A stretch of DNA of 64,000 nucleotides. Origin: Mycetocola spongiae. Lineage in GTDB: Bacteria; Actinomycetota; Actinomycetes; Actinomycetales; Microbacteriaceae. The stretch covers positions 1,178,001 through 1,242,000 of the forward strand of contig NZ_CP080203.1 in the NCBI RefSeq assembly GCF_020424085.1, given 5' to 3'. A model generated the notes under the pieces. That model ran no database searches. It was not told the origin of the DNA and saw only the letters and a program-made list of their open reading frames with translations. The position numbers and the translations under genes are program-made. The first letter of the stretch is position 1; each line of letters opens with the position of its first letter. Shown in pieces: positions 17,779-26,145 of the stretch.

Positions 17779-19221
17779 CTATTTAAAGAGCTGAATGGGG
17801 TTCACGAGGTCCGCAAAAATGAGCAGCACGGTCATCCCACCAAGCAGCAGCGCGATGACCATCGTGAGGGGTATGAGCTTCGCGGCATCCACGGGGCCCG
17901 GATCGGGACGCCCAAAGAGCTTGGCAAAGAAGCGCCGGATGCCCTCCCAGGCGGCGGCCACAACGTGTCCGCCGTCCAGGGGCATCAGCGGGATCAGGTT
18001 AAAGGCAAAGAGGGCCACGTTAAGCGAGCCGAGCAGCCCCACCAGGGTGGCGGCCTTATCCGAGACGCTGACGCTATCCATCGAGACCAGCTCGCCGGCG
18101 ATGCGCCCCACACCCACCACGCTCATCGGGCCATTGGGATCGCGCTCCCCCGCGCCAAACGCGGCCTTGGCCACGCCCACGAGGCGATCGGGCAGGTTGA
18201 TGATCATATGGAATACGGCGCTGACGTTATTGCCCACCATCGGGGCCACATCGCTCAGGCCCCCGCGCACGGCCTCATTGGTGGGGCTCATGCCGATGAA
18301 ACCCACCTCCTCGGTGCGGAAGCTGCCGTCGGGGTTTTTCTCCTGCACGCCGTTTTTATCGTAGACATAGCGCTCGGTCAGCAGCGGGGTGATGCTGAGC
18401 GTCATCGGTTCGCCCGCGCGCTCGATCTCCAGCGGCAGGGTTTTTCCGGGCGAGGTGCGGATGATCTCGGTGGTCTGATCCCAGGCGCTCAGCGGCGTTC
18501 CCCCGAGCGAAACCAGGTGGTCCCCGGGCCGCAGCCCGGCGGCCGCGGCGGGCGTCTCGGCGAAGGAATCATCGCATTCGGTCGCGGTGCTGCCCGCGGG
18601 CACCACACAGGCGTTAACAACCCCCACGGTGGTGCTGGGCTGGGCAATACCAAAACCCATCACCAGGATGGCCATAAAAACAAACGCCAATATAAGGTTC
18701 ATTGCCGGACCGCCCAGCATCACGATGATGCGTTTCCAGACGGCCAGGCGATAAAACGAGCGCGCATCCTCGCCCTCACCGATGGTCTCGGCGCTGGAAT
18801 CCCGGGCGTCCTGGACCAGCCCATCAAAGAGCCGGCGGCGGGTTTCCTCGGCGGGTTCGGCCTCCCCGGGCCCGTCCACGGCCACCGGGGCGGGGCCGCG
18901 GCGGCGCAGAATCTCGGGGCGATCATCGCTCATCGATTGCAGGAATCCCGTGCTTGAGGCACGGGCCTTCTCATTGCCCTTGGGCGGAAACATGCCGATC
19001 ATGGCGATATAACCACCCAGCGGGATGGCCTTAACACCGTATTCGGTCTCGCCCTTTTTGCGCGACCACAGTGTTTTACCAAAGCCCACCATGTACTGGG
19101 TGACCTTCACGCCAAAAAGCTTGGCCGGAACCAGGTGACCGATTTCGTGTAGGCCAATGGACAGGGCGAGCCCGATCACGATGATCAGGATTCCCAAAAT
19201 ATACAGCAGCACGGTTTCCAC
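17779..19221 (-). CDS. rseP: site-2 zinc metalloprotease, RseP/M50 type
   Basis: The 480-residue membrane protein has HEIGH at residues 25-29 for zinc binding, a PDZ domain around residues 230-310 (GLRPGDHLVSLGG), and NLIPLMPLDGGH near residue 420 with the third metal ligand. Such proteases cut anti-sigma factors or signal-peptide remnants in the membrane. An Arg/Glu-rich insert of about 55 residues (after FPPKGNE to about residue 150) separates the first helix region from the second and is variable in actinobacteria. It lies between ispG and a MurE-like gene on the other strand. Confidence 0.95.
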   Translation of the reverse strand: METVLLYILGILIIVIGLALSIGLHEIGHLVPAKLFGVKVTQYMVGFGKTLWSRKKGETEYGVKAIPLGGYIAMIGMFPPKGNEKARASSTGFLQSMSDDRPEILRRRGPAPVAVDGPGEAEPAEETRRRLFDGLVQDARDSSAETIGEGEDARSFYRLAVWKRIIVMLGGPAMNLILAFVFMAILVMGFGIAQPSTTVGVVNACVVPAGSTATECDDSFAETPAAAAGLRPGDHLVSLGGTPLSAWDQTTEIIRTSPGKTLPLEIERAGEPMTLSITPLLTERYVYDKNGVQEKNPDGSFRTEEVGFIGMSPTNEAVRGGLSDVAPMVGNNVSAVFHMIINLPDRLVGVAKAAFGAGERDPNGPMSVVGVGRIAGELVSMDSVSVSDKAATLVGLLGSLNVALFAFNLIPLMPLDGGHVVAAAWEGIRRFFAKLFGRPDPGPVDAAKLIPLTMVIALLLGGMTVLLIFADLVNPIQLFK

Positions 19222-19345
19222 CCCAGAACTTTACCGCGCGGTTCTTGGATACCGACCATTAGCGCTGTAAGAACCCTGTGAAGGGCTGGGAGAACACCGT
19301 GAGGCGATGGGGAGGCGCGGGGCCCGATCATGAGACGATTAGGGG

Positions 19346-20923
19346 GTGAGACCCCTACAGCGCACCGCCACGACCCTCGCCGATCTGATCGACGGCATCC
19401 TCGCCGACCCCGCCGCGGGCGGCGATACCGGCCCCAGCGATCTCGCCCGGGCCCGCACGATCACCGTGACCGGCGTGAGCATGGCCGGCAATGAGGTGGA
19501 GTCGGGGGATCTTTTCCTCGGCGTTCCCGGCGCCCGCTTTCACGGCGCCAAATTTGCCGCGCAGGCGCAGGAGCGCGGCGCTGTCGCCGTCCTCACCGAT
19601 GCCGAGGGTGCGCGCCTGATCGCCGAGGCCGGCGATTGCCGGCTGCCAGTATTTATCGGCCGCGATAACCCGCGCGAATATGCCGGGACCCTCGCCTCCC
19701 GCGTCTATGGCACCGATATCATCCACGCCCTGACGCTGGGCATCACCGGCACCAACGGCAAAACCTCCACCGCCCATTTCCTCGACGCGCTGCTGCGCCA
19801 GCTGGGCCTGATCACGGGCCTGAGCTCCACCGCCGAGCGGCGCATCGGCACCGAGGCCGTGATCAGCCACCTGACCACCCCCGAGGCCCCCGAGGTACAC
19901 GCGCTCCTGGCGCGCATGATCGAGGCCGGGGTGGATGCCGCGGTGATCGAGGTCAGCGCGCACGCCCTGACCCGTCACCGCATCAACGGCGTGAAATTTG
20001 ATGTGGTTGGTTTCACCAACCTCAGCCACGACCACCTCGACGACTATGACAGCATGGACGATTATCTCGACGCCAAGATCGAGCTCTTTGAACCGCGCTA
20101 TGCCCGCCGCGCCGTGGTCTGCCTGGACACCCCCGCGGGCCTGACCGTGCGCGATCGCGCGCAGATCCCCGTGACCACAATCTCCACCGCGGGCGTGGCC
20201 CCCGCGGGCACGGTCACCGACTGGGTGGTCACGGTGGAGCAGGAACACCCCACCCACACCACGTTCCTCCTGGATAACCCGACCCATGGCTCGGTGCGCA
20301 CCCGTATTCCGATGATCGGGGCCCATATGGCCTCCAATGCCGGGCTGGCCATCGCGATGCTGGTGGAGGCCGGGCTGAAGCTCACCACCATCGCGCAGGT
20401 ACTCGCCGCCGATGGCGAGATCTCCGCCGAATTGCCCGGCCGCCTCGTGCGCGTCTCGGGAGATTCCGGTCCCACCCTCTATGTGGACTCCGGCCATACC
20501 CCGGATGCCTTTGCCAAAACGCTGCAGGCAGTGCGCGCCGTGACCCCGGGCCGCGTGATCATGGTCACCGGCGCCGATGGCGGGCGCGATTCCAGCAAGC
20601 GCCCCGAGATGGGCGCGGAGGCCGCGCGCGGCAGCGACCTGCTGATCATCACCGATCACCATAGCCGCACCGAAAACCCGGGCGAGATTCGCGCCGCGCT
20701 GGTCGCGGGGGCACGCACCCAGGTCACCGCCGATCATATCCTCGAGGTTCCCGATCCGGCGCGGGCAATCCGCACCGCCGTGGAGCGTGCCGGCGCCAAT
20801 GACACCATCCTGTGGTGCGGCCTGGCCTCGCAGGACTATCGCGATGTGGGCGGCGTGGAACGTCCGTTTTCCGTGGTGGACGCCTCGCGCGCCGCCCTGC
20901 GCGAATTTGGCTGGCTCGACTAA
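19346..20923 (+). CDS. Mur ligase family protein, MurE paralogue
   Basis: The 525 residues align along their whole length with MurE: N-terminal uridine-type domain (GDLFLGVPGARFHG), ATP loop GITGTNGKTSTAHF, SHDHLDD and DAKIELF in the central domain, and a C-terminal domain with DSGHTPDAF. Two substrate-related places differ from ordinary MurE: the DNPR-type motif is replaced by DHHSRTENP, and the KGHE motif by CGLASQDY. So it may add another amino acid or act on another UDP- or lipid-linked substrate. It starts with GTG and is the only plus-strand gene inside the rseP-dxr series. Calling it murE outright would be unsafe. Confidence 0.85.
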   Translation: MRPLQRTATTLADLIDGILADPAAGGDTGPSDLARARTITVTGVSMAGNEVESGDLFLGVPGARFHGAKFAAQAQERGAVAVLTDAEGARLIAEAGDCRLPVFIGRDNPREYAGTLASRVYGTDIIHALTLGITGTNGKTSTAHFLDALLRQLGLITGLSSTAERRIGTEAVISHLTTPEAPEVHALLARMIEAGVDAAVIEVSAHALTRHRINGVKFDVVGFTNLSHDHLDDYDSMDDYLDAKIELFEPRYARRAVVCLDTPAGLTVRDRAQIPVTTISTAGVAPAGTVTDWVVTVEQEHPTHTTFLLDNPTHGSVRTRIPMIGAHMASNAGLAIAMLVEAGLKLTTIAQVLAADGEISAELPGRLVRVSGDSGPTLYVDSGHTPDAFAKTLQAVRAVTPGRVIMVTGADGGRDSSKRPEMGAEAARGSDLLIITDHHSRTENPGEIRAALVAGARTQVTADHILEVPDPARAIRTAVERAGANDTILWCGLASQDYRDVGGVERPFSVVDASRAALREFGWLD

Positions 20924-20947
20924 ACCTGCCGCGGCGGGCTGCCGGCC

Positions 20948-22027
20948 CTAGCGGGCAATCAGCGCGCGGGCCTTCTCGCGCGCCCAGGTCTCGGCTTCGG
21001 CCAGCGATTCCAGGCTCAGCACATCGTTGGCCTCATGCGCCTCCACCACGGCCCGCACGGTATCCAGGATCCCCAGATAGGACAGGGCCCCCGCGTGGAA
21101 GGCCAGCACGGCCTCCTCATTGGCGGCGTTATATACCGCGGGGAAGCTCGAACCGGCACGCCCCACGGTCTTGGCCAGCTCCACCGCCGGGAATGCCTCA
21201 TCGTCCAGCGGCTCGAAGGTCCAGGCCTGCGAGCGGGTCCAGTCCAGCGGCGCACCCACGCCCGCGACGCGGTGCGGCCAGTCCAGCCCGAGCGAGATCG
21301 GCAGGCGCATATCCGGGGGCGAGGCCTGGGCCAGGGTGGAGCCGTCGATGAACTCCACCATCGAGTGCACAATCGACTGCGGGTGCACGGTCACGTCGAT
21401 GCGGTCATAGGGCACACCAAAGAGCAGGTGCGCCTCGATCACCTCGAGCCCCTTATTAACCAGGGTGGAGGAATTGGTGGTGACCATCAGGCCCATATCC
21501 CAGGTGGGATGGGCGAGGGCCTGCGCGGGCGTGACCGAGCGCAGCGATTCGCGCGAGCGGCCGCGGAACGGGCCACCCGAGGCGGTCAGGATCAGGCGGC
21601 GCACCTCATGCTTTTCGCCGCCGCGCAGCGCCTGCGCAATCGCCGAGTGTTCGGAGTCCACGGGCACAATCTGGCCCGGTGCGGCGAGGTCACGCACGAG
21701 GTCGCCGCCCACGATCAGGGACTCCTTATTGGCCAGCGCCAGGATACGGCCGGCCCGCAGCGCGGCGAGGGTGGGGCCCAGCCCGATCGAGCCGGTGATG
21801 CCGTTGAGCACCACATCGGCCTCCACATCACGCACCAGCTGCTCCGATTCCGCGATGCCCAGGGCCGTGTGTTCCACCCCAAACTCCTCGGCCTGGGCCG
21901 CGAGGGTCACCGCATCGGTTCCCGCGGCGAGGCCCACCACCTCAAAGCGGGTGCGGTTGGCGCGAATCACGTCGAGCGCCTGGGTGCCGATGGAACCGGT
22001 GGATCCGAGAATGATAATGCGTCGCAT
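20948..22027 (-). CDS. dxr: 1-deoxy-D-xylulose-5-phosphate reductoisomerase
   Basis: Dxr makes MEP from DXP with NADPH. The 359-residue protein begins [20 protein letters not shown] (dinucleotide-binding loop), has [11 protein letters not shown], the metal-binding DSEHSA, the flexible loop [12 protein letters not shown], and HPTWDMG with [10 protein letters not shown]. Length and motifs are normal. It converges on the MurE-like gene and is followed by rseP and ispG on its strand. Confidence 0.98.
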   Translation of the reverse strand: MRRIIILGSTGSIGTQALDVIRANRTRFEVVGLAAGTDAVTLAAQAEEFGVEHTALGIAESEQLVRDVEADVVLNGITGSIGLGPTLAALRAGRILALANKESLIVGGDLVRDLAAPGQIVPVDSEHSAIAQALRGGEKHEVRRLILTASGGPFRGRSRESLRSVTPAQALAHPTWDMGLMVTTNSSTLVNKGLEVIEAHLLFGVPYDRIDVTVHPQSIVHSMVEFIDGSTLAQASPPDMRLPISLGLDWPHRVAGVGAPLDWTRSQAWTFEPLDDEAFPAVELAKTVGRAGSSFPAVYNAANEEAVLAFHAGALSYLGILDTVRAVVEAHEANDVLSLESLAEAETWAREKARALIAR

Positions 22028-22120
22028 GCGGCGAATACTCCTTGCGTCCGGGGAAGTGCCGGTGAGCTCGCCGCCACCGCTCCAGCGTAGCGCGATCCCC
22101 CGCCCCCGGGGCAGACAAAA

Positions 22121-22144
22121 CGGCCCCGGAGAATTCCGGGGCCG
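22121..22144 (-). terminator. terminator after FKBP lipoprotein gene
   Basis: CGGCCCCGGA and its exact complement form a 10-bp stem with a 4-base loop, followed on the minus strand by TTTTGTC, 15 bases after the stop. Confidence 0.85.
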
Positions 22145-22159
22145 TATATGTCGCCGCGA

Positions 22160-23122
22160 TTAGCGCGTGGTAGCGAGGATCTCCACATAGAACACCAGGG
22201 TATCGGTGCCCTTAATATCGGCCTGCGCGTTTCCGTTGGCGCCATAGCCCTCGGCGGGCGGGATGACCACAAGCGTCTTCGAGCCGACCTTATGATCCAC
22301 CAGGGCCTTGCTGAAGCCCTCGATGACCTGGGTGGAACCAAACGTGGCGGGCTGGCCGCGCTTATAGCTATCGTCGAAGACCAGGCCGGTGCGCCAGTTC
22401 ATGCCCATATAGTTCACGGTGACCTGATCGCCGGACTGGACCAGCTCGCCATCGCCGGCCTCCAGCTCCTCAAACGTGAGCTTGCTGGGCGGGTTGGTAT
22501 CGGGCAGCGAGATGGTGGGAACCTGCTCGCCGTTAAAGGACACCGTGGGGGCGTCCTTATATTCGCCCGAGAGCGGGCGGTCGGTCGGGGGCTTTTCCAC
22601 CGAAACGATATCGGCCACGATCAGCAGGCTGTCATCGGCGCCGATGTTCAGCTGCGGGTAGCCCTGCTCGCCGTACATATCCGCGGGGGTGGAGAGAACC
22701 GCGATGCGCGAGCCGATGTTATGGCAGCCCAGCGCGGCCAGGATGCCGGCGGGGATTTTTTCCTTATCCAGGGCGAGGACATCGGAATCGCTGCCGTCGT
22801 ACTTCGAGGTATGGGTGGCATCGCCGGTGGTGGCGTTATAGAGGCTGATATTGGCGGTGACGATGTCTCCCGACACGGTCTTCTCGCCCTTGCCCTCGAC
22901 CACGGTGCGCGCCTGCGAGGTGCTCACCTTGGTGCCCTTTGCGATGCTGATATTCGGGACCTTACCGAAGTCCTTATCGATCTTGGCCGATTCCACCTCC
23001 TTGCCTGCGGAGAGCGGGACACAGCTGGCCTCGTCCGTGGCGGCATCGCCGGAGCCGCTGGAGCATCCGACAAGCAGCAGCGAGGTGGCCGCCGCCAGGG
23101 CAATAAAGGAGGGAATCTTCAC
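22160..23122 (-). CDS. FKBP-type peptidyl-prolyl isomerase, lipoprotein
   Basis: The product has 320 residues with a signal peptide and lipobox LLLVGC (C20), followed by SSGSGD. The C-terminal 110 residues are an FKBP domain: GDQVTVNYMGMNWRTGLVFD, VIEGFSKALVDHKVGSK and IPPAEGYG. The middle region (residues 60-190) looks like a second, degenerate FKBP fold. It probably assists folding of exported proteins at the outer face of the membrane. Actinobacterial homologues are common as membrane-bound foldases. Confidence 0.93.
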   Translation of the reverse strand: MKIPSFIALAAATSLLLVGCSSGSGDAATDEASCVPLSAGKEVESAKIDKDFGKVPNISIAKGTKVSTSQARTVVEGKGEKTVSGDIVTANISLYNATTGDATHTSKYDGSDSDVLALDKEKIPAGILAALGCHNIGSRIAVLSTPADMYGEQGYPQLNIGADDSLLIVADIVSVEKPPTDRPLSGEYKDAPTVSFNGEQVPTISLPDTNPPSKLTFEELEAGDGELVQSGDQVTVNYMGMNWRTGLVFDDSYKRGQPATFGSTQVIEGFSKALVDHKVGSKTLVVIPPAEGYGANGNAQADIKGTDTLVFYVEILATTR

Positions 23123-23153
23123 GAAAAAACTTTCATCAAACGCTTGGGGGCAA

Positions 23154-23167
23154 TAGGGATATCCCTA
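23154..23167. promoter_or_regulatory. 14-bp perfect palindrome in divergent promoter region
   Basis: TAGGGATATCCCTA lies 32 bases upstream of the FKBP lipoprotein start and 112 bases before the acyltransferase start. It could be an operator; no regulator gene is adjacent. Confidence 0.35.
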
Positions 23168-23278
23168 GTTTGCCCGATAAGTCTGGATCTCGCCTGAGCC
23201 GATTGCGAAAATGCGTGGAATTTCGCCGCGCCGACCGCATAACGCGGAGGGCATACTCGGCAGAGTACCCTCGATGAA

Positions 23279-24031
23279 GTGACCGAGAACGCAGAAATTA
23301 CCACCGCCTCCAAGCCCGGGTTTGTATACCACCTGGGGCGCGCGGTCATGATCCCGATCGCCAAGATCATTTATCGGCCGCGGATCGAGGGGCGTAAAAA
23401 CGTGCCGCTGGAGGGTCCCGTGATCCTCGCGAGCAACCACCTGTCCTTTATCGACAGCATCATCATTCCCGTGCTGGCCCCGCGCCGCGTGCAGTTCCTG
23501 GCAAAATCGGCCTATTTTGAGGGGACCGGCATTAAGGGCTGGTTCTCCCGCATCTTCTTCACCTCGATCGGTGCCGTGGGCGTGCGCCGCGGCGCCGGGG
23601 CCGCCGCGCAGGAGGCCCTGGACCAGGGAAAGCAGATCCTCGAGGGGGGCAACGCGTTTGCGATCTATCCCGAGGGCACCCGCTCGCTGGATGGCCGCCT
23701 CTATAAGGGCCGCACGGGTGTGGCCTGGCTTGCACTGACCACGGGCGCCACCGTGGTCCCGGTGGGCCTGATCGGCACCAATAAGATGCTGCCGATCGGC
23801 GCGAAGGTTCCGCGACTTAAGCGCGTCACGCTGCGCTTTGGTGAGCCCATCGACGTGAGCGCGCACGGCCCGGCCACCAGCGGCAAGGCTCGACGCCTCG
23901 CCACCGATGAGATCATGGCCGCGATTCACGCGCTGAGCGAGCAGGAGCTCGCCCACGAATATAACGAGTCTCCGCCCGCCGATGTGATCGAGAAGGTTCG
24001 CCGCGCGGTCTGGCGGCGCGAGCGCTTCTAG
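23279..24031 (+). CDS. 1-acyl-sn-glycerol-3-phosphate acyltransferase (PlsC family)
   Basis: The 250-residue protein carries the acyltransferase motifs NHLSFID (N53-D59, catalytic H54 and D59) and PEGTRS (131-136), and a third block VPVGLIGT. It probably transfers an acyl group to lysophosphatidate in phospholipid synthesis at the membrane. Start is GTG at 23279. Several paralogues are usual in actinobacteria, so the exact acceptor is uncertain. Confidence 0.93.
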   Translation: MTENAEITTASKPGFVYHLGRAVMIPIAKIIYRPRIEGRKNVPLEGPVILASNHLSFIDSIIIPVLAPRRVQFLAKSAYFEGTGIKGWFSRIFFTSIGAVGVRRGAGAAAQEALDQGKQILEGGNAFAIYPEGTRSLDGRLYKGRTGVAWLALTTGATVVPVGLIGTNKMLPIGAKVPRLKRVTLRFGEPIDVSAHGPATSGKARRLATDEIMAAIHALSEQELAHEYNESPPADVIEKVRRAVWRRERF

Positions 24032-24169
24032 CCTCCCCCACCCCGCGGCTATCCGCCATCCCGGAACCGCCGCCCAGGCGGCGCGCCACCCCGGCGGCGG
24101 CAAGCGTTGTTATTCTCGAGGGGCCCGCCCCGCGCCGCAGTGGCCGGCGGGAAGAGCACCGAGGATAAG

Positions 24170-24595
24170 ATGACGTTTACCCTGAACCTGGAGATCGCCG
24201 CCTCCCCCGAGCGCGTATTTAACTTCGTGGCCGATTTTGCCACGATGCCGCGCTGGTATGCGGCGGTCACGCGCGTGGAAAAACTCGGCGCAGCAGGCAC
24301 CGAATATGCGGTGTATCGCACGCTCCCCGGAGGCGACGTGAGGAATCGGGTGGCGCGTACCAACTTCGAGGAGGGGAAAACCGTCACCTTCACCTCCGTG
24401 CAGGGCCCCACCCCGTTTCGCTACCGCTATACCGTGGAGCCGGTATCCGGGGGATGCGCGCTGGAACTCACGGGCTCGATCGGGGCCGAGGGGCTCACCG
24501 GCCCGGTGCGGCTGCTCGCCCCCATGGCCGAACGCCTCTTTGCGCACGGTATGCGCGATAATCTGGGCGCGCTCCAGCGGCTCCTGGAGGACTAG
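24170..24595 (+). CDS. SRPBCC-family protein
   Basis: The 141 residues start MTFTLNLEIAASPERVFNFV and continue with DFATMPRWYAAVTRVE, the typical helix-grip opening of START-like proteins that bind a hydrophobic ligand. ATG at 24170 has GAGGA five bases upstream; the frame is open further upstream but without a better start. Its stop codon overlaps the convergent OsmC gene by 4 bases (shared CTAG). No specific function can be given. Confidence 0.88.
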   Translation: MTFTLNLEIAASPERVFNFVADFATMPRWYAAVTRVEKLGAAGTEYAVYRTLPGGDVRNRVARTNFEEGKTVTFTSVQGPTPFRYRYTVEPVSGGCALELTGSIGAEGLTGPVRLLAPMAERLFAHGMRDNLGALQRLLED

Positions 24596-25065
24596 CCGCG
24601 CACCCGAATCTCGGGTTCATGCCGCACGGGGAAATTCACCGAGCGCGCGATAAAACACAGTTCATTGGCCCGCTGATGCGCGGCGAGCGCCGCCTCCCGC
24701 ATCGACTCCCGCTCGATCGTGACCACGGGGTGCAGCACGGCCTCGATAAAATTGCCGCCGCCCGCGCCGTCCTCGCGCATCAGCGCGGTGGCCACGTCCC
24801 GATAATCGGTGACCACCACACCCGCGGTCACGGCGACGTGCAGATAGCTCAGCAGATGGCACTGTGCGAGGGCCGCGAGCAGCAGATCCTCGGGGTTCCA
24901 TTTCTGGGGATCGCCGCGGAACGGGCGATCCGCGGAGCCCTCCAGATCGGGTTTTCCGGCGACCGATACCCGCACATCGCGGCCATAATCCCGATAGCCG
25001 CTGGTGCCCGTTCCCCGATTGCCGTCCCAGCGCAGGGCAAGTTCATAATTGTGTTCGCCATACAT
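24592..25065 (-). CDS. OsmC family peroxiredoxin-like protein
   Basis: The 157-residue protein has the OsmC/YhfA layout: WNPEDLLLAALAQCH with the first cysteine C69, and ANELCFIARSVNFPV with the second C137. This pair forms the thiol centre that reduces organic hydroperoxides. The ATG at 25065 follows a TAGACA box by only a few bases, so the message is probably leaderless; the frame extends upstream but that part overlaps the divergent gene. Substrate and reductant are not evident. Confidence 0.92.
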   Translation of the reverse strand: MYGEHNYELALRWDGNRGTGTSGYRDYGRDVRVSVAGKPDLEGSADRPFRGDPQKWNPEDLLLAALAQCHLLSYLHVAVTAGVVVTDYRDVATALMREDGAGGGNFIEAVLHPVVTIERESMREAALAAHQRANELCFIARSVNFPVRHEPEIRVRG

Positions 25066-25110
25066 GGTGTCTAGTCTGACATGCCGGAGCGATCCGGGTA
25101 CGCTGGATTG

Positions 25111-26145
25111 GTGACCCCAATTCAGAGTGCTTCCCCCGTCCTGGCCGAAACATTTAGCGCGGCGCATGCCGTCGAGCTGGCTCAGGTGGTGCGCAGCGGC
25201 TTTGTGGAGTCCCGTCATATCGGTTCGGCAATTGTCCTGAACCAGCACGCCGAGGTGATCCGCTCGCTCGGCGATCCGCAGGCCCCGGTCTTTCCGCGCT
25301 CGGCGCTGAAGCCCTTCCAGGCCATCGCCGCCATGAACTCGGGTGTGGGCCTACGCTCGGCCGCCGCGGTGCTCGCGAGCGCGAGCCACTGCGGCACGCA
25401 GCGGCATATCTCGGTGGTGCGCAGCATGATCGCGCAGGCCGGCCTGACCGAGGCGGCGCTGCAGTGCCCACCCGCCCTGCCGCGCGATAACGCCTCTCGC
25501 ACCGAGCTGCTGCGCGATAACGTCGAGCCCGCCCCCATCTATATGGAGTGCTCGGGTAAGCATGCCGCGTTCCTGCTGGCCTGCGCCCAAAACGGCTGGC
25601 CCATAGAAAACTATCTGGACCCCCAGCATCCCGTGCAGCTTCAGGTGCGCGATGTGATCGAGCGTTTCTGCGGCGAGCGCCCCCTCCTGACCGGGGTGGA
25701 CGGCTGCGGTGCGCCGGTATTTGCGATCTCCCTCGCGGGGCTCGCCCGCGGATTTGCGCGCATTCGCACGTCCTCGGCGTCCTCGCCGTTTGCCCTATAT
25801 CGTAATGCCGGCATCCTCGCCGATGCGGTGCTCTCCGAGGGATGGGCCATCGACGGCCCGGGCCGCCCGGATACCGTGATCGTGGATCAGCTGGGAGTCT
25901 TTACCAAGACCGGCGCCGAGGGCATCATCGCGATGGCCGCGCCGGATGGCACCACCGCCGCGGTGAAGATCCTCGACGGCAGCCCGCGGGCCGCGGCGCT
26001 TGTGGGCCTGAGCCTGCTCGTGGATGCCGGTGCGGTGCCCCAGGATCAGGCCGAGGCCACGATCGCCCGGCTGCCGCTGCAGCTCTCGGGCGGCGGGGCC
26101 GTGGTGGGAGAGATTCGCGTCTCCCCCACCATCATCGCCGGCTAG
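25111..26145 (+). CDS. asparaginase II-type protein
   Basis: The 344-residue product belongs to the actinobacterial/rhizobial asparaginase II family, recognised by VVRSGFVESRHIGSAIVLN, PVFPRSALKPFQAI, SASHCGTQRHI, YMECSGKHAAFLLAC and GVDGCGAPVF. It would hydrolyse L-asparagine to aspartate and ammonia. GTG at 25111 follows a TACGCT box by 6 bases and fits leaderless transcription; an in-frame ATG at 25081 is an alternative adding ten residues. Its stop is immediately followed by the end of the convergent amidase gene. Confidence 0.88.
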   Translation: MTPIQSASPVLAETFSAAHAVELAQVVRSGFVESRHIGSAIVLNQHAEVIRSLGDPQAPVFPRSALKPFQAIAAMNSGVGLRSAAAVLASASHCGTQRHISVVRSMIAQAGLTEAALQCPPALPRDNASRTELLRDNVEPAPIYMECSGKHAAFLLACAQNGWPIENYLDPQHPVQLQVRDVIERFCGERPLLTGVDGCGAPVFAISLAGLARGFARIRTSSASSPFALYRNAGILADAVLSEGWAIDGPGRPDTVIVDQLGVFTKTGAEGIIAMAAPDGTTAAVKILDGSPRAAALVGLSLLVDAGAVPQDQAEATIARLPLQLSGGGAVVGEIRVSPTIIAG

